A DNA stretch of 64,000 nt, taken from Cladochytrium replicatum (taxonomy: Eukaryota; Chytridiomycota; Chytridiomycetes; Cladochytriales; Cladochytriaceae). The stretch lies in the NCBI GenBank assembly GCA_025526935.1, contig JAHLKD010000013.1, positions 372,001 to 436,000 on the forward strand, read 5' to 3'. The translations under genes were made by a program, and so were the position numbers. Positions 36,996 to 46,847 of this stretch are shown here, in pieces; positions within the stretch are counted from its first letter, which is position 1; each line of letters starts with the position of its first letter. The notes below the pieces were generated by a model. It saw only the letters and a list, made by a program, of their open reading frames with translations. It did no database searches and was not told the origin of the DNA.

Positions 36996-37102
36996 AGCCA
37001 GTTTCTTCCCTAGCTTATTATTATTTTCAGATCGGGTAGAAAACTATAGTGTCAGGGAAGTATTATAGCATAGATTCCTGTAACATTCCGGCTAAGAACA
37101 CC

Positions 37103-37457
37103 CTCCGAAAACCCATCCAGATATCCAGATGGTGAACACTTCCTTTGGGGAGGGTTAAAAGATGATGCTATCCAGTAGTTCGATCAAAAAGTATTCCAAC
37201 AACCCGGACCAGCCCACAACAATGCACAGCTGAACAATTACTGAAGCTAAGCTTGATCAGCCAACCCGCGATCCAAGAAGCAAAGGCGGCCAAGGTGTTT
37301 GTGTTTTTCACACTCTGAAGGTGGTCGAGAATCAAACCTCCACCACTGGTGGAAGATGATGTGTAAAAACAAATTTGTTTGTGATTTTATCTACGCGGCC
37401 AAACGTTTAGATTGAGCTTGATCAGAAAATAAGTTATACAAGTTCTGGCCTGTCAAA
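37103..37457. other. Unassigned sequence between transposon fragments
   Basis: Sequence between the hAT fragment and the 37-bp repeats. No coding signal or known repeat is recognised. Confidence 0.3.
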
Positions 37458-37566
37458 CATCGTACATTAGGATTAGTCAGTCGATCTTGTCTTACATCGT
37501 ACATTAGGATTAGTCAGTCGATCTTTTCTTACATCGTACATTAGGATTAGTCAGTTGATCTTGTCT
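37458..37566. repeat. 37-bp direct tandem repeat, three copies
   Basis: Three near-identical units beginning CATCGTACATTAGGATTAGT start at 37458, 37495 and 37532, each 37 bp apart, with a few substitutions in the last. They lie just before the LTR-like repeat. Confidence 0.9.
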
Positions 37567-37946
37567 TAAGATAAAGAGAAACTGAACTAGTAAGTCCTCT
37601 ATTGTTTCACTTAATAGCTCAGTCCGCAACATTTACGTTGTTAAAGGACTGGGAAGGTATGTTGGATTATAGATGTTACTGGACCTGCAGTAACTTTAAC
37701 AACTATACGCAAAACACTATGACATAATGGATAGACTGGAGACGTCAAGGAGTTCTCGTTGTGATATGCAGAGAGACCTGTCGGTTGTGATTATTAAGCT
37801 GATAACCCTATACATTTTTGTCTGGCTTGTTAGATTGTTTCGTGTTGGTGGAAATTGTTTACATGGGAGCAGTCATATATATTTATGATGGTGAGAACGC
37901 GAACTTACGTGTCTTCTATGATGCTGACACATATGGTAACTTCACT

Positions 37947-38821
37947 CAGGGTCTGCCATGAGTTAAATTGAGTCAACTATTTGGCTATATTTGACTCGTG
38001 AACATTTGTGGCTTCCTTTGATGTGACTTGCCATGCCAGACGGTTCATTTGACTCGCCAAATAGATATATACCTGTTTGATTCTTCAAATGTGTGCAAAT
38101 GTTTGCTATTTGCCAAATATTTGTGCTTGATTCAATAAATATTTGGCAAATCGTTATCATTTGACAAATAGTCCTGACCACTTTTTGGGTAAGAATATAA
38201 TATTGGGATAAATGTAGAATCGAAATGTCGCATGGATACTGGAATATGAGGTTTAATCACTATGGCTCAAGTTCTGTTTTCATTACACAAACACACTGAT
38301 CTTTCGTGACGTCCAGTGATGAACACAGCCTTCACACATATTACAAGTTCTGTTCACCACTATGGTCCAAGTTCTGTTTGTTACTATGTATGGTCCAAGT
38401 TCTGTTCGTCCCTATTGTTCAAGTTCTGCTCAGCACTTTGTGACAACTCTGCTCATCACTTTGGTCCACGTTCTGTTCATCACACATGCTACAAGTTCTG
38501 TTCATCACCATGGTGCAAGTTGTGGTTGTCATTAGACAAAAGCTCTTTCAAGTTCTGTTCATCACTATGGTAGAATATTCATGTTGGATGGAGGAGTCCG
38601 GCGACATATGACGACACTCCAAATTTGACAAGTATTTGCCTAAGCCTAGCAGCCTATTTGCCAAATAGTTAGGTACCATCTGTATTTGACAAATTGGTGC
38701 CTCTATTTGCTCAAATCACATTTGAGCAAATAATGGAGCTACCCTAGGTTTGACTTGTGCAAATAGGTTCAAATAGTATTTGGCAAATTAAAAAAAAGAT
38801 TTTGACTTGTGGCAGACCCTG
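37947..38821. mobile_element. Non-autonomous DNA transposon (MITE-like), 875 bp
   Basis: Terminal inverted repeats: left CAGGGTCTGCCATGAGTTAA, right end reading inward GCAGACCC-type match (CAGGGTCTGCCACAAGTCAA). Flanks CTTCACT and CTTAACT are a near-perfect target duplication with one mismatch. No transposase is encoded. The interior has AT-rich blocks with TTTGCCAAATATTTG-type inverted motifs and a minisatellite. The CAGGG ends and a 7-8 bp duplication are compatible with the hAT superfamily. The other LTR copy near 60.7 kb lacks this insertion. Confidence 0.75.
38229..38575. repeat. Degenerate minisatellite inside the MITE-like element
   Basis: Irregular repeats of CAAGTTCTGTTCATCACTAT and variants (about ten, 25-32 bp spacing). 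An open frame through it is a by-product of repetition and not a gene. Confidence 0.8.
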
Positions 38822-38834
38822 CTTAACTCCAAGG

Positions 38835-38868
38835 GTATTCTTTGTTCCTTATTAGGAACAAAGAATAC
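38835..38868. repeat. 14-bp perfect inverted repeat (hairpin) in the LTR-like repeat
   Basis: GTATTCTTTGTTCC at 38835-38848 is the exact reverse complement of GGAACAAAGAATAC at 38855-38868, with a 6-bp loop TTATTA. A weaker form of the same hairpin is kept in the other copy near 60650-60685. Confidence 0.9.
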
Positions 38869-39289
38869 TTTGTCTGATTGAGCACTATTCAGTTCAGTAA
38901 TCATTACATCTAGGGAACAGTAGTTTAGTAATCAAGCCGTATCTTTCTAAAAAAAGATAGGCTCGATAGTGCATGAGTCTCAGGATCTGCTCTCCTCTAC
39001 CTCGACACAACAGAGTATACCCTACGCCCACTTCGCCAATTCATCTATTCAATGCAAAGTATTTCAAGGACACCACTAGGCCATGAGCTCTATGAAGTGT
39101 GACCAAAGCGCAAAGGCAAAGGCAACGATACTTCTTGCTACAGCAACTATTTTCGGTTTTGTTGTTTATTGCAAAATTGTTTTACTTCGAAAAGTTGATG
39201 TTCTTGTTGTCTTGCCTTGTGGATGTCTCGATTGTCTTTGAGTGAATTTGTACCCCTTGCTGCTATAAAGGAAACCTTTTCTTAACACA

Positions 39290-39540
39290 ATTGGTGATGA
39301 ACAGCAATCGTATTGAGTCTACGATCTGAAGCATCCTTTGAGCAATCTTGAGCAATCACCAAACAAGCATCACCCAACCGCTGTGGCATAACCTAATCAA
39401 CAGAAGCTTTATAACGGACAACACCAGACTACACCATAGAGCCTATGGTTCAGATCTGGTCCCAGTACTTGACAACTGGGAACTGGACCAGACAGTCCTA
39501 CTCCACAGAGAACTGGTCCGGTCCCCGTTTTGAGGTGCTT
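39290..39540 (+). other. Left part of the target sequence of the composite hAT element
   Basis: An open frame with no known domain runs into the insertion site from about 39445. Joining it at the target duplication to the sequence after 50937 continues the same frame to a TGA at about 51086-51088. It could be the start of a retrotransposon gag-type frame next to the LTR-like repeat, but no gag motif is recognised. Confidence 0.4.
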
Positions 39541-39548
39541 GTAACTAA
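39541..39548. repeat. Left target-site duplication of the composite hAT element
   Basis: GTAACTAA, identical to 50930-50937. Eight base pairs is the length produced by hAT transposases. Confidence 0.95.
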
Positions 39549-39715
39549 TAAGGTTCGGCGGGTCCGGGTCGGGTCCGGGTTTCAGTGGCGACCCGCACCA
39601 AACCCTTTGGGTCGGGTCGTGTTTGTCTGGGGACCCGCAGGGTCACTGACGGGTACAAAGGGAATACCCGGACCCGAAGTGGCTGAAACCCGTACCCGAC
39701 CCTGACCCGCCGGGT
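39549..39715. repeat. Left end, GC-rich subterminal region of the hAT element
   Basis: TAAGGTTCGGCGGGT followed by CCGGGTCGGGTCCGGGT-type repeats and their complements. The inverted counterpart lies at 49815-49979. GGGTCGGGT-rich subterminal sequence is a known feature of some hAT elements. Confidence 0.85.
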
Positions 39716-39848
39716 TTTTGCTGCCCAGGAGAGGATTGATTGAATTTTGAGTTAGACCACGGATATTTACATGAACACTTTGTGTCTGTGTGGACAGTGT
39801 GTATTTTAGAAACACTATCGTTAAAAGAAACAAAACTCCACTGAGCAA

Positions 39849-41531
39849 TCACAAGTTGATAGGTGGAACAGCCCAAATCAGCTTCTGTATCTGGTTCATA
39901 TCGTCAGAGTCCCATCCACCACTGGTTACGTCCTTCGCCAACCCAGTCCTGATGAACCGATCAATGTCGTCATTTGAAAGCATGAAATCCTTGGCTAAAC
40001 CTGTCTTCCAAGGTTTCCAATCCACCTCAGGGAGCGTTATGGACGAAAGATGCCCGATGTATGCCGTCCAGAACCTTAGCCACTCAGAAGGATATGCATC
40101 CACTAATGCCCTGAACATGCGATAGATAGTGGCAGACGTACTTAGCGAATTATTGTGCCGTATCCAGTTTCCGAGCAAAATGTGCACCCTAAGAAGAGTA
40201 AGGCTGCTCCGAGAACTGCTACTTGAAGTTGATATTCGGCTTGAGCGGTCGTCTGATTCAACAAATATGGGCCGTAAAAACTCATTTCGGGAGAGGACTT
40301 CGTAGTTTACATTGACGTACTTGATTGCTGGTGGAAGAGACGGCAATTTAAGGTCATAAATAACCTCATTGATCTTATGCATCTGGAAGCAGATACCCTG
40401 GATGACCTCTTTCACCAAAAGGATAGCCGTACGACGATGCTGCTGCAGGCTAAGCAATGCAAGGGAACTCGTTGGAGAACTGGTTCGATGTACCTTCGGA
40501 ATTCTACCAATCCCCTTGATAGCCGACGATATGCTTATTAGGCCGCCTGTTGATGTTGGTGCCGCAGGTGCTGCAGCTTCTGAATGACCAGCCTGTCGTT
40601 TCAGAGCAGCAAGCTCTCCCTCCAGGGCGGTCACACGTGATTTCCATTGTGAAATCTCCTGGGAAGTTGCCTGCTTCTCCCTTTCCATTGCAGCGGTGAT
40701 CTCCCTGAATCTTGCTAGCTCTTCGTGCTCGCCGTGCTGAATCAATGCACCCGCCCTGCCCAATTCATCAATGAGAGCCTTCTCTCGCACTTCTGCTGCG
40801 ATGCGGGTCCTTCTCTCGTTCATTGCAGTCTCTTCAAGATCTTTTGTCATGTTCAACAGTCGTTCTGACTGTTTGAGGACCTGTTTTGTCCTTTCACGGT
40901 CCTCATCTGCTCGTTTGATGGTCGCTTGGAACTCGTCAACCTTTGCAGTGACGGGCATTCCTCTGTAAATGCCGTACTTGTGTCCCTGCCGCCTGTAAAA
41001 GTCCAGAAATGTTGTTTCCTTCTGAAAGGAAGAGCTTTTCAAGCACTCCATACGATAGGCGTTTGCTGCTGTTATGAACTCCGTTCGTCCACTGCATTCA
41101 TCGTGAATTTCGTTCAGGGCTTGACGAACTAGCTTGCTGTCAGAGTTAAGTCGGTCGATCAACCCTTGAAGAACAAATCTTGGGCCGCATTCATCACGAT
41201 TTGTTTGACAGTTGCTGATGAAGTCCTCCGAGTCGTAGCTGTGGCCGCTCGCTTTGAATTTTCGATACCAAAGTCGTATGTCTGAAGCAGGACAGAGTCC
41301 GTCGATGAGCAAATAGTCAGCATCCCCTTTAGTACCACGTCGCGCCGGTTTCTTTGAAGGAGCTGTCGATTTGACATCTGTCGATTTGACATCAAGGCCA
41401 ACTTCTGCTTCTTCCACTTCAGAACCCGATGCCAGAGATGTTTCAGGTGCAGTCACAGGTTCTGCACTTGATTCTCTTTCAGATGATGGTCTGGATTGTT
41501 TTAACGCTCACTTCTTTGTAGTTCGAGGCAT
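39849..41531 (-). pseudogene. Accessory coiled-coil gene, left copy (early stop)
   Basis: This is almost identical to the gene at 47997-49679 in inverted orientation. The ATG at 41531 gives MPRTTKK and then TGA (41508-41510) where the other copy has CGA (Arg8). The next in-frame methionine corresponds to residue 161, so no full-length product is expected. Beyond the stop the frame is open to the C-terminus (WAVPPINL, stop at 39849-39851). Small differences from the right copy (EEAEV for EAEEV, Gly for Arg, Asp for Ala) show the two are separate copies and not an assembly echo. Confidence 0.9.
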
Positions 41532-41689
41532 GGTGTTTGTACTGTTTGTCGTGGGAAGATACTGGCCCGGTGTTCTTAGCCGGAATGTTACAGGAATGTA
41601 TGCTATAATACTTCCCTGACACTATAGTTTTCTACCCGATCTGAAAATAATAATAAGCTAGGGAAGAAACTGGCTAGTAACATTGATAG

Positions 41690-44262
41690 AGAGGATTCTG
41701 TCCGGGTGGACAGAATCTTATTGCTAGTAAAATTGATAGAGAGGTTAGCTGTACTTGATAGAGATCACTGAAGTACCGTCAATGAGTTGAGAAAGTGTCC
41801 AGGTGGACAGAATCTTATTGCTAGTAACATTAATAGAGAGGTTAGCTGTACCTGATAGAAATTACTGAAGTACCGTCAATGAGTTGAGAAAGTGTCCGGG
41901 GGGACAGAATCCTATTCTACCCAGACAGACACAGTGACACTCAGTCTCCCAGATTTCTGTCCACCCGGACACTTTCTCAACTCATTGACGGTACTTCAGT
42001 AATCTCTATCAGGTACAGCTAACCTCTCTACAAATACTACTAGCAATAGGATTCTGTCCACCGGACACTTTCTCAACTCATTGACGGTACTTCAGTGATC
42101 TCTACCCAATACAACTAACCTCTCTATCAATGTTACTAGCAATACGATTCTGTCCACCCGGACACTTTCTCAACTCATTGACGGTACTTCAGTGATCTCT
42201 ATCCAATACAACTAACCTCTCTATCAATGTTACTAGCAATACGATTCTGTCCACCCGGACACTTTCTCAACTCATTGACGGTACTTCAGTAATCTCTATC
42301 AGGTACAGCTAACCTCTCTACAAATACTACTAGCAATAGGATTCTGTCCACCCGGACACTTTCTCAACTCATTGACGGTACTTCAGTGATCTCTACCCAA
42401 TACAACTAACCTCTCTATCAATGTTACTAGCAATAGGATTCTGTCCACCCGGACACTTTCTCAACTCATTGACGGTACTTCAGTGATCTCTATCCAATAC
42501 AACTAACCTCTCTATCAATGTTACTAGCAATAAGATTCTGTCCACCCGGACACTTTCTCAACTCATTGACGGTACTTCAGTGATCTCTATCCAATACAAC
42601 TAACCTCTCTATCAATGTTACTAGCAATACGATTCTGTCCACCCGGACACTTTCTCAACTCATTGACGGTACTTCAGTGATCTCTATCCAATACAACTTG
42701 TTGAGTGTTGTTTCGTTCATAAAAGTTTTCCTTCTTTGTTTTTACTTTCAAAAAAAAAAGAAAAAGTTCGACTGAAGATAACAACAGGATTATTGCTGAT
42801 CCTCTGAATCGAACTTGCGACATGATGTTGAATGGCTTGTGGTTTAACCCACGACGCTAGCTTTATTGCTTTCCAAAATTTTTATTTCTGTTTCTATTTC
42901 GGCTTCATGTTCTTCGACGAAAACTTCAAAAGCCAGCGTTCCAGAAAATTCCGGATCACCAGCAAACTTGAAGGGGACTTACCAAAGGAGGAAGGAGAGC
43001 GCCGCTGCTGACGTGGCAAGGACAAATTAAGGGAGGCTTTGTTGGGAATGGGAGAACCTATAAAAGGTGTGAGTCTTAAGCTTCCAATACATTGAACAAG
43101 TACCTCTTATCTGATCTTACCTGCCTACGACGAAATTCTACACAACTAACCTCTCTATCAATGTTACTAGCAATACGATTCTGTCCACCCGGACACTTTC
43201 TCAACTCATTGACGGTACTTCAGTGATCTCTACCCAATACAACTAACCTCTCTATCAATGTTACTAGCAATAAGATTCTGTCCACCCGGACACTTTCTCA
43301 ACTCATTTACGGTACTTCAGTGATCTCTACCCAATACAACTAACCTCTCTATCAATGTTACTAGCAATACGATTCTGTCCACCCGGACACTTTCTCAACT
43401 CATTGACGGTACTTCAGTGATCTCTACCCAATACAACTAACCTCTCTATCAATGTTACTAGCAATACGATTCTGTCCACCCGGACACTTTCTCAACTCAT
43501 TGACGGTACTTCAGTAATCTCTATCAGGTACAGCTAACCTCTCTACAAATACTACTAGCAATAGGATTCTGTCCACCCGGACACTTTCTCAACTCATTTA
43601 CGGTACTTGAGTGATCTCTATCAAGTACAAACTAACATCTCTATCAATGTTACTAGCAATAAGATTCTGTCCACCCGGACACTTTCTCAACTCATTGACG
43701 TACTTCAGTTATCTCTACCCAATACAACTAACCTCTCTATCAATGTTACTAGCAATACGATTCTGTCCACCCGGACACTTTCTCAACTCATTGACGGTAC
43801 TTCAGTGATCTCTATCAAGTACAGCTAACCTCTCTATCAATGTTACTAGCAATAAGATTCTGTCCACCCGGACACTTTCTTAACTCATTGACGGTACTTG
43901 AGTGATCTCTATCAAGTACAAACTAACATCTCTATCAATGTTACTAGCAATAAGATTCTGTCCACCCGGACACTTTCTCAACTCATTGACGTACTTCAGT
44001 TATCTCTACCCAATACAGCTAACCTCTCTATCAATGTTACTAGCAATACGATTCTGTCCACCCGGACACTTTCTCAACTCATTGACGGTACTTCAGTAAT
44101 CTCTACCAAGTACAGCTAACCTCTCTATCAATGTTACTAGCAATAGGATTCTGTCCACCCGGACACTTTCTCAACTCATTGACGTACTTCAGTTATCTCT
44201 ACCCAGTACAACTAACCTCTATCAATGTTACTAGCAATACGATTCTGTCCACCCGGACACTT
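41690..44262. repeat. 97-bp tandem repeat array, left block
   Basis: About twenty-two units of 97 bp; for instance TGTCCACCCGGACACTTTCT starts at 42151, 42248 and 42345. Each unit holds GTCCACCCGGAC (GTCC/GGAC inverted repeat), TTCTCAACTCATTGACGGTA and CTAACCTCTCTATCAATGTT. The first two to three units (41690-41925) are in the opposite orientation; the switch is at ACCCAGACAGACACAGTGAC near 41925. A solo LTR interrupts the array at 42699-43142. Arrays flanking the transposase on both sides suggest subterminal transposase-binding sites, which is inference. Confidence 0.95.
42699..43142. mobile_element. Solo LTR, 444 bp, inserted in the 97-bp array
   Basis: It begins TGTTGAGTGTTG and ends AAATTCTACA, flanked by the 5-bp duplication CAACT (42694-42698 and 43143-43147). 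Removing it and one duplication restores the normal array unit (ATACAACTAACCTCTC). A TATA-like TATAAAAGG lies near 43060, as expected for LTR promoters. A tRNA-like segment on the minus strand lies at about 42790-42862. Confidence 0.85.
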
Positions 44263-44384
44263 TCCAAGAAGTCACAACGGAAGTTCTGTAACAAACAATT
44301 TCTACCATGACAGACCTCGAGAGCTGTGCTTTCTGTGCACCTGGACATTAGAGTCGGTAACGTTCCAGCCACACCACAGCAAAA
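44263..44384 (+). promoter_or_regulatory. Transposase upstream region
   Basis: Unique sequence from the last 97-bp unit (ending CACTTTCCAAGAAG) to the transposase ATG. A diverged inverted copy of its beginning (CTTTCCAAGAAG, then CAAACAATTT) is found near the right end of the element at about 50650-50712, so this stretch was once next to an element terminus. Confidence 0.6.
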
Positions 44385-46820
44385 ATGGACGCCGCCTTTG
44401 TTAAACCAAAGCGTAAGGCAGCGTCCGACGCAAGCCAAAGACTGGTGGACAGTCATCCGCTTGACACACAGAAGCGAAGTCTGCCAGCCCCCCAAATTTC
44501 AGAGGCGTCCAGCGAGGGGAACATCATGCAGGACAAACGCAGACGTGTATCAGGACACGGTGGCAACAACAGCGCTCGAGAGCCGAGCTCCACATCTTCT
44601 TCCAATGACTCCAGCGAGTTGGGCCCGGCTTCTCAGCATGCACCACAGCTTCCTGCCGACGTTAGTTTTGCTGACTCTTCAGTGCGACAGGAGCCTGCAG
44701 CTGGATCAGTTCAACCATCAATGCTTTCATCAGACGCAGATGTTGATAGCATGTCGGACTGTAGAGGTAGTCGAGGCGGCATAGCGAAGGATTACTATAA
44801 GGTTGATAATGGTCTGAGAACATGTTTGGTTGCGAAATGCAAGTGGAGCCAGAAGGTCGATAAGACGGGATCAACAAAAAACTTCCTCCGGCATCTGAAA
44901 AACCACCATGGAAGTATTGCCAGGTCGCTTGGACTGTTGGACATCGTCCCCAAGGGACAACAGACATTGAATTTCGGCTCGCAGGAGAAGGAGCAAAACT
45001 TTGTGTTCAATCCAGACGTAGCGTGGCGGTCGATTTTGGACTGGATTGCTGCAGACAATCAGGCTTTTACTGTTGTGGAGAACGAGTTCTTTGTCAGCAT
45101 GCTGAAGACTTTTCAGCCAAACTATACACCAAAGACGGCAAAAGCAGTGAAGCAAAAGGAGATGGATCTTTACGATAGGCAGAAGGAGCTCATTAAAGGT
45201 CTGATTGTTGGTTCGCCTTCAAAAGTATCAATAACAGCTGACTGTTGGACATCGAAGAACCAGATTTCTTTTCTTGGAATTACTGCCCACTTCATCACGA
45301 AAGAATGGGAGCCGCAGGACTTGCTGCTGCAGATGATTCCGATGGTTGGAAAGCATGAAGGCGTCGCCATGGCTAGTCAGCTTGTCAAGTGTCTGGATGA
45401 ATTTGGCATGCTATCGGGTGAACGCTTATTGTGCATTACAACCGACAACGGTTCAAACAACTTTACCATGAGTGCTAAGCTGGAGACGCTCTTGGAAGAT
45501 AGGGATATTGCGTGGTCTGCAGAAACTCAACACATGCGGTGTATGGCACACATTATCAATCTTGCAGCAAAGGATTTTATCGATACATTCGCGCCCGCAG
45601 GGGACACAGTCGCAAATGACGATAACTCCGGCGTTAATGTCATAAACCTTCTTCGACGGCTAGTCAGAGGAATCCGGTCTTCCCCAAAACGACGAAGCTC
45701 ATTTATTGATTCGTGCCGATTTGTGAAACTGGTTCCTCTATTACCAATTATCGATGTGACAACTCGCTGGAATAGCACGTTCTATATGGTCAAACGAGCC
45801 TTACAGCTACGAGAGGCAATGGACAAAATATGCTGGATTGAAGATTCTTTGAAAGATTGGTCAATAAATCCAAAGCAATGGGAGGTCCTACAGAAGATCC
45901 GGGATGGTTTGAGTGTTTTCGAGGTTATATCAAAGGCAATCGAAGGGTCTAGATATCCAACACTTCCGCTTGTTATTCCATTTTACAACGATCTTATCGA
46001 TCAACTGGAGGACCTAGAGGATGCAGAATTAGATGAAACTTTCACCAAAGCATTTCGAAATGCACTAGATAAGCTGAGAATATATTACTCAATCGCTAAG
46101 AGCCCGTGTTTAGCAGTTGCTACGGTACTCGATCCTCGTTTTAAGGATCAATATTATCGATTTTCAAAGGCTTGGGAGAAAGATGTAGGAAGGGATCAGG
46201 TCACCCTAGTGCGGAAAGTCTGGGAGGAATCGTATAAGTCACGGAAAATCAAGAACAGTGGTGCCGATGTTTTTGGAAACACGCCAGAACGTCGACACGA
46301 TTCGAGCGGAGCTTCCGGTGATAGACAGAAAAAAAAGGACGCTGAACGCTTGAGAGCCATTAGATCCGTTTTCATCTGGCAAGAAGAGATTCCTGAGGAA
46401 AAAGATGAGCTGGATCGCTATCTTGGCGATCAGGTACTCCGCGGTATTGATTCTGATGGGAAGCCAATCAATATTATGGACTGGTGGAAGACCGTTGGAA
46501 GTGTGAACTTTCCAGCCCTAAGCCAGATGGCAATGGACTATTTAGGAATACCAGCAACAAGCGCTCCAGTCCAACGAAAGTTTTCAGCCGGGGTTGATTT
46601 GGTACCTGCAACTCGCAACCGCCTTGCTCCAAGAACAATAAATGCGTTGATGTGCCGTCATGACTGGTTGCATCAATTGAGTGCTGAAGAACCGTTCAAA
46701 AATGATTCCCTAGATTCAAAAAGTGATGTTAGTGAGGATTTTGTAAAGGTGCATAATTTTGGCGAGGATTTTGATGTGGTATTAGAGTTGGAAGCAACTG
46801 ATGATAACCCACTCTTTTAA
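44385..46820 (+). CDS. hAT-family transposase with BED zinc finger
   Basis: An intronless gene of 811 residues. The Ser-rich N-terminus is followed by a BED zinc finger (about 135-178; Cys147, Cys152, His170 and His174/175). The RNase-H-like catalytic core has Asp286 in ITADCWTS, Asp354 in TTDNGSNN, the CMAH motif (386-389), and DVTTRWNST with Arg461-Trp462. Near the C-terminus comes the hAT dimerisation region (INIMDWWKTVG, YLGIPATSAPV). The position where the family has Glu in the SER-FS motif is Gln730 here (VQRKFS). This residue lies in or beside the third catalytic acid, so activity may be lost. The reading frame is otherwise complete. The gene lies between the two inverted accessory copies and is flanked on both sides by the 97-bp arrays. 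Confidence 0.95.
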   Translation: MDAAFVKPKRKAASDASQRLVDSHPLDTQKRSLPAPQISEASSEGNIMQDKRRRVSGHGGNNSAREPSSTSSSNDSSELGPASQHAPQLPADVSFADSSVRQEPAAGSVQPSMLSSDADVDSMSDCRGSRGGIAKDYYKVDNGLRTCLVAKCKWSQKVDKTGSTKNFLRHLKNHHGSIARSLGLLDIVPKGQQTLNFGSQEKEQNFVFNPDVAWRSILDWIAADNQAFTVVENEFFVSMLKTFQPNYTPKTAKAVKQKEMDLYDRQKELIKGLIVGSPSKVSITADCWTSKNQISFLGITAHFITKEWEPQDLLLQMIPMVGKHEGVAMASQLVKCLDEFGMLSGERLLCITTDNGSNNFTMSAKLETLLEDRDIAWSAETQHMRCMAHIINLAAKDFIDTFAPAGDTVANDDNSGVNVINLLRRLVRGIRSSPKRRSSFIDSCRFVKLVPLLPIIDVTTRWNSTFYMVKRALQLREAMDKICWIEDSLKDWSINPKQWEVLQKIRDGLSVFEVISKAIEGSRYPTLPLVIPFYNDLIDQLEDLEDAELDETFTKAFRNALDKLRIYYSIAKSPCLAVATVLDPRFKDQYYRFSKAWEKDVGRDQVTLVRKVWEESYKSRKIKNSGADVFGNTPERRHDSSGASGDRQKKKDAERLRAIRSVFIWQEEIPEEKDELDRYLGDQVLRGIDSDGKPINIMDWWKTVGSVNFPALSQMAMDYLGIPATSAPVQRKFSAGVDLVPATRNRLAPRTINALMCRHDWLHQLSAEEPFKNDSLDSKSDVSEDFVKVHNFGEDFDVVLELEATDDNPLF

Positions 46821-46847
46821 ATATAAATTGTTGTTTAGACTGTTCAT

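Larger units (their letters stand above)
35909..37102 (+). mobile_element. Truncated hAT element copy
   Basis: From CTCGTTTTAAGGATCAATAT onward this is nearly identical to 46137-47960 of the complete element. It contains the last part of the transposase, a shortened set of the 97-bp repeats (36640-36995) including their inversion point, then the unique block CAGTTTCTTCCCTAGC to CGGCTAAGAACACC that lies upstream of the accessory gene in the full element. Both ends are abrupt, with no terminal repeats, so this is a non-mobile fragment. Its high similarity to the complete copy implies recent origin. Confidence 0.85.
37660..39289 (+). mobile_element. LTR-like repeat, interrupted by a MITE-like element
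   Basis: The repeat starts TGTTGGATTATAGATG and appears to end CTTAACACA, followed by ATTGGTGATGAACAGC, which could be a primer-binding site. It shares extended similarity with a minus-strand copy at about 60560-60944, which begins TGTTGGAGTACTC on that strand. Without the internal 875-bp insertion the length is about 755 bp. TG...CA ends, a second dispersed copy and a possible primer site fit an LTR of a retrotransposon. No second LTR and no reverse transcriptase are visible, so the type is inferred. Confidence 0.55.

Noticed and set aside
38316-38573. 85-residue open frame
   Set aside because: It is a translation of the minisatellite inside the MITE-like element.
39849-41456. Left accessory copy as an intact 535-residue gene
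   Set aside because: The apparent start at 41456 is not ATG (GTG), and the true start is followed by a stop at codon 8.
42699-43142. Reading the insertion as a tRNA-derived SINE
   Set aside because: TG...CA ends with an exact 5-bp duplication and a TATA-like box fit an LTR better; the tRNA-like part is internal and does not fold well.
43607-44119. Open frames within the 97-bp arrays (for example 73 residues repeated)
   Set aside because: They arise because the repeat unit happens to lack stops in that frame; the translation repeats with the unit and has no protein character.
41690-44262. CRISPR-like array
   Set aside because: The units are contiguous 97-bp tandem repeats without unique spacers, in a eukaryotic genome, and belong to a hAT element.
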